DNA of 6,140 nt from Methylococcales bacterium (GTDB taxonomy: Bacteria; Pseudomonadota; Gammaproteobacteria; Methylococcales; Methylomonadaceae): the NCBI GenBank assembly GCA_023144875.1, contig JAGLEW010000026.1, forward strand, positions 1 through 6,140. The letters are read 5' to 3'. Below, piece by piece: positions 1 to 5,961 of this stretch. A program made the position numbers and the translations under genes. The first letter of the stretch is position 1. Each line of letters starts with the position of its first letter. The notes beneath the pieces are model-generated. The model saw only the letters and a program-made list of their open reading frames with translations, was not told the origin of the DNA and did no database searches.

Positions 1-2069
1 TCCCCTGTTATGGATTGAAAGCCAGAAGCCGTTACGGCAACATCAGCCACAGGGACTTGCCACGGTCCTACCATTTGATCTCTAACAACTAAGCCAGTGA
101 CAGAGCGGTCAGCAATATGAATTAAGAAGCTTTTATCGGCGACGGCAGGGAAGGAGAGTACTCTATCAATGGCTTGTGTTAAAGGAATGCCTTGTAAGTT
201 TAATGGCGCTAACTCAACGACAGGGGTTGTGACATTACGATGCAGTTTTGGGGGTTTTCCAAATAAGACAGACATGGGGATATCAATGGGTTTATTCCCA
301 AAGTGCTTGTCGGATAAAGTGAGGTGTTTTTTATCGGTCGCTGTACCAATGACGGCGTATAAGCAATGTTCTCTTTCACAAAAAGATTCAAATAGGGCTA
401 ATGCATCAGGGTGAATTGCCAATACATAGCGTTCTTGGGCTTCATTACACCAAATTTGCATCGGTGATAAACTTAAATCCGCATTTTTAACCGACCTAAG
501 TTCAAATTCTCCACCGCGTTCGCAGTCATTGATAATTTCAGGGACAGCATTTGAAAGTCCACCCGCGCCTAAGTCATGAATGGAAATAACCGGGGTTTTA
601 TGCCCTAGTGCGTTACAGCGATTAATGACCTCTTGGCAACGGCGTTGCATCTCAGGGTTTTCACGTTGGACGGATGCAAAATCAAGTTCGGCAGCACTTT
701 CACCTGAGGTTTGAGAAGATGCTGCGCTTCCGCCTAAACCAATTAACATCGCGGGCCCTCCCAAAATAATAATGAGCGAACCTGCGGGAATAACTTGTTT
801 TTTTACGAGCATGGGGCGAATGTTTCCCATGCCACCTGCGACCATAATGGGTTTATGATAGCCACGAAGCTGATTCTTTTTATTGGTTTTTTGCTCAAAA
901 GTACGAAAATAACCTGCTAAATTAGGCCGCCCAAATTCATTATTGAAGGCTGCGCCGCCAACTGGTGCTTCGAGCATAATGTCCAAAGCTGAGGCAATAC
1001 GATCAGGCTTACCATTCGCTTGTTCCCATGGTTTTGGATCATTTGGAATATTTAAATGAGAAACGGTAAATCCTGTTAAGCCTGCTTTAGTGCTCGAACC
1101 GCGCCCTGTTGCCGCTTCATCACGAATTTCACCACCAGAGCCTGTTGCGGCACCCGAATAAGGGGAGATCGCGGTGGGATGATTGTGCGTTTCAACCTTC
1201 ATTAATAAGTGTACGTCTTCTTCAATATAGCCATATTCTTGTGTATGAGGGTCACGCATAAAAACCTGTGCATGAGAGCCTGTAATCACCGAGGCATTAT
1301 CATGGTAAGCCGATAAAATATTTTCAGGGCTACGAGTAGCTGTATGGCGAATCATGTCAAATAAGCTATTTGCCTGCGGTATATTGTCGATCGTCCAATC
1401 AGCATTAAAAATTTTATGGCGGCAATGTTCAGAATTTGCTTGAGCAAACATCATTAATTCAACATCAGTTGGGTTTCGGTTTAACTCATTGAATGCTTTT
1501 GTTAAATAGTGCATTTCTTCTTGAGATAAAGCCAGCCCTAATTCGGTATTAGCTGCTTCTAAAGCGGCCATTTTATCTTCAATGACTTTGATATAAATGA
1601 GTTTTTTTGCGGGTGCATTACTGAAGAGGTTTAACGTTTGTTCATTTTCAACCAGCGTTTGCGTCATGCGATCATGCAATAATTTTTTAAGGGCATTTTT
1701 ACTGCCTTCAGAAAGAGGATTGCTGGTTTTTAGGCGGTAAATAATACCTCGTTCTACCTGTATGATATTGGATAAACCACAACGATGGACAATTTCAGTG
1801 GCTTTACTTGACCAAGGAGAAATAGTACCGCGTCTAGGGGTGACAATAAAGTGGAGATTGTTATCAAAGGTTGTGTGATACGCGTCCCCATAATGCAGTA
1901 ATGAGGTTAATATTGCCTGTTCAGCCGTACTTAAGGTTTCTTTTAGGTCAATAAAATGTATATATTGCGCGTTAATGGCTTGAATCGCAGGGTTTATTTT
2001 TTGTAACTCGGTTAATAGTTTATGAATTCTAAAATCTGAAAGCGCGGATGTTCCAAGAAGTTTTAACAT
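1..2069 (-). CDS. purL: Phosphoribosylformylglycinamidine synthase PurL, large single-chain form (N-terminal 689 residues, cut by window edge)
   Basis: This enzyme (FGAM synthase) converts FGAR to FGAM in the cytoplasm, using ATP and glutamine, in step four of purine synthesis. I translated the minus strand from the ATG at 2069-2067 and found 689 codons with no stop or frameshift. The N-terminal PurS-like part (MLKLLGTSALSDFRIHKLL) matches the start of E. coli PurL and supports this start codon. The linker motif SEHCRH is at residues 213-218. The synthase-domain motifs follow: KVETHNHPTAISP (291-303), GSGGEIRDE (about 310-318), GGPAMLIGLGG (437-447) and IHDLGAGGLSN (497-507). The visible part ends after MVGPWQVPVADVAVTASG. 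The family is about 1,300 residues long, so the second half of the synthase region and the C-terminal glutaminase domain lie beyond base 1. The gene starts 20 bases after bamC and is probably co-transcribed with dapA-bamC. The identification is very secure. Confidence 0.97.
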   Translation of the reverse strand, partial: MLKLLGTSALSDFRIHKLLTELQKINPAIQAINAQYIHFIDLKETLSTAEQAILTSLLHYGDAYHTTFDNNLHFIVTPRRGTISPWSSKATEIVHRCGLSNIIQVERGIIYRLKTSNPLSEGSKNALKKLLHDRMTQTLVENEQTLNLFSNAPAKKLIYIKVIEDKMAALEAANTELGLALSQEEMHYLTKAFNELNRNPTDVELMMFAQANSEHCRHKIFNADWTIDNIPQANSLFDMIRHTATRSPENILSAYHDNASVITGSHAQVFMRDPHTQEYGYIEEDVHLLMKVETHNHPTAISPYSGAATGSGGEIRDEAATGRGSSTKAGLTGFTVSHLNIPNDPKPWEQANGKPDRIASALDIMLEAPVGGAAFNNEFGRPNLAGYFRTFEQKTNKKNQLRGYHKPIMVAGGMGNIRPMLVKKQVIPAGSLIIILGGPAMLIGLGGSAASSQTSGESAAELDFASVQRENPEMQRRCQEVINRCNALGHKTPVISIHDLGAGGLSNAVPEIINDCERGGEFELRSVKNADLSLSPMQIWCNEAQERYVLAIHPDALALFESFCEREHCLYAVIGTATDKKHLTLSDKHFGNKPIDIPMSVLFGKPPKLHRNVTTPVVELAPLNLQGIPLTQAIDRVLSFPAVADKSFLIHIADRSVTGLVVRDQMVGPWQVPVADVAVTASGFQSITG

Positions 2070-2089
2070 GGGATAGAGTTACCTTTAAA
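2070..2089 (-). promoter_or_regulatory. bamC-purL junction with purL ribosome-binding site
   Basis: Only 20 bases separate the bamC TAA from the purL ATG. On the minus strand the gap contains AAAGGT (plus-strand 2081-2086), a partial Shine-Dalgarno sequence about 11 bases before the ATG. That spacing is rather long. No hairpin with a T-run is present, so read-through from bamC is expected. Confidence 0.5.
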
Positions 2090-3184
2090 TTACTTTTGAG
2101 CAGATAATGCAGAGTGCAATGTGTTGAATATTAATTTAAGAATTTTTAAGCCCGTGCCGTCGGATAAGGGAGTGTTGGACTCATCTAATACTAAAATTTC
2201 GATCTTTTTATTATAAGAAATAACTCGAATGCGAAATTCTTTTTCGTTGGCATTATTATCGGAAAATACAAACCAAAATTCATCTGAAACGCTATCATCA
2301 TTGTAATCTTTTCGGTCAGGATCGTATTGGATAATAAATTGTCCAGACTCTCTATTACGTTGAGTAATTTCAATGTGGTTATGGCTTAAGGATTTTCCAA
2401 TTAATCGCCAAATTGGGGTGAATTTTTGATTAGTACGCAAGCGTGTTGCCCCTGCATCGAACATAATAAAATCAACATAGAATGGTTTTTTGATTTCTGC
2501 TGGCTCTTGAGGGGGCTCAACCTTTATCTCAGGTTCGGTTTCGGTGGTATCTGATGGTGGTGTGACGACTACAGGCTCATCATAAGAATAATTTTTAAGG
2601 TTTGATGACTGCGGTGTGACAATCGTAGGCTCGTCATAAGAATAACTTTTAAGGTTTGATGACGCTGGTTGTGCAGTAGACCCTTCAACCATATCAACCA
2701 TTACCACGGTCTCTTCTTCTCGATCAGTTTCTTCTCTAGTTGTTGCCGCAGGCTTTATAGTTTCCTTAGGTGCGACATTCGGGGTGGTTGTTTTTTTACT
2801 GACTTTAGCAGGTATAATGGTTTCAGCTTTTTTTGTCTCTGTTGTTGTCTTTTTATTGACTTCAATCGGTGTAACTGTTTCGACTTTTTTTATTTCTGAG
2901 GTTGTCTTTTTACTGGCTTCAGTCGGAGCAATTGTTTCGGGTTTTTTTGTTTCTACTGTTGTATTTTCAGTTACTTTAACAGGTTCGATTTTATTTGCTT
3001 TATCCGCATCCGCAAGTACGGGTGGCTGAAATTTAGGCAGTTTTAAGTCATCAGGAATAACGAGAGTCGGAATTTCTTTACGATATTGATAGTCTTTTTC
3101 TTTGTTGGGGAAATGTTTTTTTAAGGCGCAACTTGTGATGGTTGATAATGCCGTAATAACAACAATAATCTTTAGCCTGATCAT
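2090..3184 (-). CDS. bamC: BamC-like outer-membrane lipoprotein (NlpB/DapX family) with a repetitive linker
   Basis: BamC is a lipoprotein partner of the BamA-BamD beta-barrel assembly machine at the outer membrane. The 364-residue product begins with a short lipoprotein signal (MIRLKIIVVITALSTITSC). The lipobox is ITSC with Cys19 as the lipidated residue, and Ala at +2 fits sorting to the outer membrane. Residues 31-55 (DYQYRKEIPTLVIPDDL onward) resemble the tyrosine- and proline-containing N-terminal segment of the family. Residues about 70-235 are low-complexity Thr/Lys/Glu/Pro sequence with two tandem repeat families. Residues about 236-364 read as one helix-grip domain: FTPIWRLIGKSL, then HIEITQRNRESGQFIIQY, then strands to IEILVLDESNTP and a final helix. 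E. coli BamC has two such domains. The gene lies 6 bases after dapA, the classical dapA-nlpB arrangement, which strongly supports the call. Function is inferred from domain and context. Confidence 0.85.
   Translation of the reverse strand: MIRLKIIVVITALSTITSCALKKHFPNKEKDYQYRKEIPTLVIPDDLKLPKFQPPVLADADKANKIEPVKVTENTTVETKKPETIAPTEASKKTTSEIKKVETVTPIEVNKKTTTETKKAETIIPAKVSKKTTTPNVAPKETIKPAATTREETDREEETVVMVDMVEGSTAQPASSNLKSYSYDEPTIVTPQSSNLKNYSYDEPVVVTPPSDTTETEPEIKVEPPQEPAEIKKPFYVDFIMFDAGATRLRTNQKFTPIWRLIGKSLSHNHIEITQRNRESGQFIIQYDPDRKDYNDDSVSDEFWFVFSDNNANEKEFRIRVISYNKKIEILVLDESNTPLSDGTGLKILKLIFNTLHSALSAQK
2555..2662 (-). repeat. Two tandem 54-bp repeats inside bamC
   Basis: Two in-frame units cover bamC residues 175-192 and 193-210. 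Each carries SSNLK(S/N)YSYDEP followed by a Val/Thr/Pro run. The two DNA copies (2609-2662 and 2555-2608) match at 44 of 54 positions by hand count. The differences cluster in the second half of the unit as translated, and SSNLK-YSYDEP is almost unchanged. This suggests a fairly recent duplication, or selection on the tyrosine-rich core. These repeats differ from the Thr/Lys repeats further upstream in the same gene. Confidence 0.9.
2792..2962 (-). repeat. Three tandem 57-bp repeats inside bamC
   Basis: Three in-frame units of 19 residues cover bamC residues 75-131. The pattern is roughly TT-x-E-(T/I)-KK-x-ET-(I/V)-x-P, three to four variable residues, then KK at the unit end. A degenerate partial fourth unit follows (TTTPNVAPKETIKPA). 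The sequence is rich in Thr, Lys, Glu and Pro, has no hydrophobic core, and should be an extended, disordered linker. Long antisense open frames across this stretch are by-products of the biased codon content. Confidence 0.9.
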
Positions 3185-3190
3185 TGTTGT

Positions 3191-4066
3191 TTAAATTATA
3201 TCCGCTTGTTTCATGGCTTTTTCAATGGGTGCAAAGCAATCTTCGGTTAGAGGCGTTAATGGTAAACGGAGGTGATTTTGCATTAATTCCATTTTTGCGA
3301 CCGCCCATTTAATGGGGATAGGGTTAGATTGGATAAATAATTGTTTATGAAGGCCTGTTAATTTAGCATCAATTGCTAAAGCAGCTTCTCTATTGCCATC
3401 AATCGCCGCCATAATCATTTTATGTACCAAACAAGGCGCAACATTGCCTGTAACGGTGATGGTTCCATTGCCGCCTGCCAAACAAAATTCACAACTTGAA
3501 GCGTCATCACCACTGTAAATTGCAAACGCATCGCCACATAATTTTCGTATTTTTTTAACCCGAGTGAGATCGCCTGTTGCTTCTTTAACACCAATAATTG
3601 TTTTTATTTTCGCTAAACGAGCAATGGTTTCTGGTACCATGTCACAAGCAGTACGTCCTGGAACGTTATATAAAATTAAAGGAATATCAACCGCCTCGGC
3701 AATGGCCTTGTAATGAAGATATAAGCCTTCTTGTGTTGGTTTATTATAGTAAGGTGTGACTAATAAACAGGCATCAACGCCCAATTTTTTTGCTTTTTGA
3801 GTGAGTATTATCGCTTCTGAGGTTGAGTTTGCCCCTGTTCCTGCAATGACAGGGATGCGTTCATCAACATACTTGAGAATTGATTGTATGACTTTGCAAT
3901 GTTCTTTTGGGGATAAGGTGGCTGATTCCCCCGTTGTACCCACGGCGACTAAAGCATCTGTACCTTGTGCAACATGAAATTCGACTAATTGTTTAAGACT
4001 TGTTTCATCAACACAACCCTGATTATCCATCGGTGTTACTAACGCAACGATACTGCCTTGAATCAT
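3191..4066 (-). CDS. dapA: 4-hydroxy-tetrahydrodipicolinate synthase DapA
   Basis: This cytoplasmic enzyme condenses pyruvate with aspartate semialdehyde, the first committed step toward diaminopimelate (cell wall) and lysine. The product has 291 residues (E. coli 292) and forms a TIM barrel, usually as a tetramer. The Schiff-base lysine is Lys161 in IGVKEATGD. The catalytic triad residues Thr44 (GTTGES), Tyr107 (TPYYN) and Tyr133 (LYNVPGRT) are present, as are Arg138 and Gly186 (YSGDD), all at E. coli numbering. Of the lysine-feedback residues, Ser48, Ala49, His56, Asn80, Glu84 and Tyr106 are kept, but the position of E. coli His53 is Pro. The start MIQGSIVALVTPM is the usual family start and is preceded by an AGAGG site. 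It is the first gene of the putative dapA-bamC-purL operon and is divergent from the helicase gene. Confidence 0.98.
   Translation of the reverse strand: MIQGSIVALVTPMDNQGCVDETSLKQLVEFHVAQGTDALVAVGTTGESATLSPKEHCKVIQSILKYVDERIPVIAGTGANSTSEAIILTQKAKKLGVDACLLVTPYYNKPTQEGLYLHYKAIAEAVDIPLILYNVPGRTACDMVPETIARLAKIKTIIGVKEATGDLTRVKKIRKLCGDAFAIYSGDDASSCEFCLAGGNGTITVTGNVAPCLVHKMIMAAIDGNREAALAIDAKLTGLHKQLFIQSNPIPIKWAVAKMELMQNHLRLPLTPLTEDCFAPIEKAMKQADII
3195..3225 (-). promoter_or_regulatory. Possible internal promoter for bamC inside the end of dapA
   Basis: On the minus strand, TTGAAA (3225-3220) and a perfect TATAAT (3200-3195) are separated by 19 bases, slightly longer than ideal. Transcription would begin near 3188, only a few bases before the bamC ATG, giving an almost leaderless mRNA. 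bamC has no good Shine-Dalgarno sequence (ACAACA precedes the ATG), which would fit. However, the TATAAT also encodes the last dapA codons, and such hexamers arise by chance in AT-rich DNA. Weak call. Confidence 0.2.
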
Positions 4067-4080
4067 GAGGACCTCTCATC
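4067..4080 (-). promoter_or_regulatory. dapA ribosome-binding site, partly self-complementary
   Basis: On the minus strand GAGAGG (plus 4072-4077) sits 5 bases before the dapA ATG and serves as the Shine-Dalgarno sequence, supporting that start. The surrounding ATGAG (4079-4075) and CTCAT (4069-4065) can pair around a five-base loop holding AGGTC. This small hairpin would include part of the start codon. Confidence 0.6.
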
Positions 4081-4108
4081 TTGAAATGATATAAATAAAA
4101 ATAAGGAT

Positions 4109-4137
4109 ATTATAGCAAGCAAATCCTCAAAACCTAG
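4109..4137 (-). promoter_or_regulatory. dapA operon promoter, extended -10 type
   Basis: On the minus strand TGCTATAAT (4117-4109) is a perfect -10 hexamer with the TGn extension. The hexamer at 17-base spacing (4137-4132, CTAGGT) is a poor -35, as is common for extended -10 promoters. Predicted transcription starts near 4102, giving a leader of roughly 35 bases. That is too short for a lysine riboswitch, and none of its conserved elements are seen. Confidence 0.55.
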
Positions 4138-4146
4138 TCGTAACTT

Positions 4147-4181
4147 TTGATTACATCTTTAACCTTAAAATATTGTAGAAT
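4147..4181 (+). promoter_or_regulatory. Candidate promoter for the DEAD-box helicase gene
   Basis: TTGATT (4147-4152) is followed after 18 bases by TATTGT (4171-4176). TAGAAT (4176-4181) overlaps it as an alternative -10 without a good -35. Either choice would give a leader of about 55-60 bases. The promoter must lie in this divergent region, since the upstream gene runs the other way, but the exact hexamers are uncertain. Confidence 0.35.
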
Positions 4182-4213
4182 ATACGGTTAGGTATTTCTT
4201 TAGTGTAAGTACA

Positions 4214-4242
4214 TCTCTTCTTTTTTTCAAGCAGGTAGTTCA
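4214..4242 (+). promoter_or_regulatory. Pyrimidine tract and ribosome-binding site of the helicase gene
   Basis: A run of 15 pyrimidines (4214-4228, mostly T) lies directly upstream of CAGGT (4232-4236), a modest Shine-Dalgarno sequence 7 bases before the ATG at 4243. U-rich tracts in this position are known to help ribosomal protein S1 and 30S binding. That role here is inference. Confidence 0.4.
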
Positions 4243-5961
4243 ATGTCCGATAGTGTTTCCCCTTTACCCTCTTTCCGTGATTTAGCACTGTCTGAACCTG
4301 TTCTAAAGGCATTAGATGTGGTGGGATATGAGACACCCTCGCCGATACAGGCGAAAATGATTCCTTATATTTTGACGGGTCAAGATGTAATTGGGCAAGC
4401 TCAAACAGGTACAGGAAAAACAGCTGCCTTTGCATTGCCCTTGTTATCTAAAATAGATTTAACTCAAAAACAGCCTCAAGTTTTAGTGTTAGCACCAACA
4501 CGGGAGCTTGCAATCCAAGTGGCAGAAGCGTTTCAGCGCTATGCCTCTGAAATGAAAGGTTTTCACGTCTTACCTATTTATGGTGGGCAAGATTATAGTA
4601 TTCAATTACGACAATTAAAACGAGGAACACATGTTGTCGTTGGAACGCCTGGGCGAGTGATGGATCACATGCGCCGTGGTACATTAAAATTAAATTCACT
4701 AAAATGTTTAGTACTTGATGAAGCCGATGAAATGCTACAAATGGGCTTTATTGATGATGTAGAATGGGTGTTAGAGCAAACGCCACAACAACGTCAAATT
4801 GCCTTGTTTTCAGCAACTATGCCGCAAATTATTCGTAAAATTGCTAAAAAACATTTGCAAAACCCACAAGAAGTAACCATTAAAGTTAAGACAGTAACTG
4901 CTTCTACGATTCGTCAACGATATTGGTTTGTTAGCGGTTTGCATAAATTGGACGCATTAACTCGAATGTTAGAGGTTGAGTCTTTTGATGGCATGATTGT
5001 TTTTGTGAGAACCAAAACAGCCACGGTTGAATTAGCCGAAAAATTAGAAGCAAGAGGGTATAGCGCATCAGCGATTAATGGCGATTTGTCTCAGGCTCTG
5101 CGAGAGCGTACGATTGAAAACTTAAAACGCGGGCGCATTGATATTTTGGTTGCAACTGATGTGGCGGCACGAGGATTGGATGTTGAACGTATCAGTCATG
5201 TAATTAATTATGATATTCCACACGATACGGAAGCTTATATTCATCGAATTGGGCGTACAGGACGGGCTGGACGTACAGGGGATGCCATTTTATTTGTGTC
5301 ACCAAGAGAAAAACGCTTGTTAAGTAATATCGAGCGAGCCACAAAACAAAAAGTTGAAGAGATGCAGTTACCTTCAACAGAAGTGATCAATAATACTCGA
5401 ATTAATCGTTTTAAACAGCGTATCAGCGATACTTTATCGGCTGAAGAATTGGGGTTTTATACTCAGCTTCTTGAGCAATATGAACATGAGCATAATATTC
5501 CTGCGATCGAAATTGCGGCGGCATTGGCGCATTTAGTACAAGGTGATACCCCCTTATTATTAAAAAATCCACCAAAAAGACAACGTGAAAAATCGGATGG
5601 AAGGGATAAAAAGCGTGAGCGTGAACGTAAACCACGAGCTCGTAAGGATACGGGAGTTAATATGGAGTTATTTCGTATTGAGGTAGGCCGAAGTCATGGT
5701 GTTAAGCCTGGTAATATTGTGGGTGCTATTGCGAATGAAGCGGGAATTGATGGTCAACATATTGCTTCAATTAAAATTGAAGAAAATTATAGCACGGTTG
5801 AATTGCCATCAGGGATGCCAAAAGAACTATTTCAGTCGTTGAAAAAAATTAGAGTGGCAGGTAAGGCGTTAAAAATTTCACATTATAATGATGAGGCGAA
5901 AAAGAAATCTAAGCGTAAAAAAAGGGTTAGTTCGAGTTCTACGCGTCGAAAAGAATCGTAA
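4243..5961 (+). CDS. deaD: DEAD-box ATP-dependent RNA helicase, DeaD/CsdA type
   Basis: This cytoplasmic helicase unwinds short RNA duplexes using ATP. CsdA homologues act in large ribosomal subunit assembly and mRNA turnover, especially in the cold. The product has 572 residues (E. coli CsdA 629). All core motifs are intact: Q motif with Phe11 and Gln36, motif I AQTGTGKT (53-60), Ia PTRELA (85-90), Ib TPGR (135-138), II DEAD (159-162), III SAT (190-192), IV IVFVRTK (252-258), V ATDVAARGLDV (304-314) and VI HRIGRTGRAG (334-343). Residues about 370-440 fit the CsdA dimerisation region. A Lys/Arg-rich spacer follows (444-468), then the CsdA/DbpA-type RNA-binding domain (about 474-546: ELFRIEVGRSHGVKPGNIVGAIANEAG region) and a basic tail (551-571). 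The RNA-binding domain resembles that of CsdA, and the long basic extensions exclude a plain RhlE or SrmB. The gene appears to be transcribed alone. Confidence 0.95.
   Translation: MSDSVSPLPSFRDLALSEPVLKALDVVGYETPSPIQAKMIPYILTGQDVIGQAQTGTGKTAAFALPLLSKIDLTQKQPQVLVLAPTRELAIQVAEAFQRYASEMKGFHVLPIYGGQDYSIQLRQLKRGTHVVVGTPGRVMDHMRRGTLKLNSLKCLVLDEADEMLQMGFIDDVEWVLEQTPQQRQIALFSATMPQIIRKIAKKHLQNPQEVTIKVKTVTASTIRQRYWFVSGLHKLDALTRMLEVESFDGMIVFVRTKTATVELAEKLEARGYSASAINGDLSQALRERTIENLKRGRIDILVATDVAARGLDVERISHVINYDIPHDTEAYIHRIGRTGRAGRTGDAILFVSPREKRLLSNIERATKQKVEEMQLPSTEVINNTRINRFKQRISDTLSAEELGFYTQLLEQYEHEHNIPAIEIAAALAHLVQGDTPLLLKNPPKRQREKSDGRDKKRERERKPRARKDTGVNMELFRIEVGRSHGVKPGNIVGAIANEAGIDGQHIASIKIEENYSTVELPSGMPKELFQSLKKIRVAGKALKISHYNDEAKKKSKRKKRVSSSSTRRKES

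Noticed and set aside
209..391. Minus-strand open frame of 60 codons
   Set aside because: It is another frame inside purL, and the purL frame is intact here.
169..414. Plus-strand open frame of 81 codons
   Set aside because: It is antisense to purL, whose own frame is clearly homologous to PurL across this stretch. There is no ribosome-binding site and no recognisable domain.
2191..2373. Minus-strand open frame of 60 codons
   Set aside because: It is a shifted frame within the BamC helix-grip domain, and the main frame carries the homology.
2669..3029. Two plus-strand open frames rich in Phe, Val and Ser opposite bamC
   Set aside because: They are antisense to the Thr/Lys/Glu repeats of bamC. 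Their apparent hydrophobic repeats arise from the complementary codons.
4023..4079. An 18-codon overlapping open frame starting at the ATG upstream of dapA
   Set aside because: It is out of frame with dapA, has no Shine-Dalgarno site, and overlaps the real ribosome-binding site. It is probably chance.
4067..4102. Lysine riboswitch in the dapA leader
   Set aside because: The predicted leader is only about 35 bases long, and a lysine riboswitch needs well over 150.
4151..4435. Minus-strand open frame of 94 codons
   Set aside because: It covers the divergent promoter region and the antisense of the helicase Q motif and motif I. No homology is recognised.
5423..5635. Minus-strand open frame of 70 codons
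   Set aside because: It is antisense to the conserved helicase C-terminal region.
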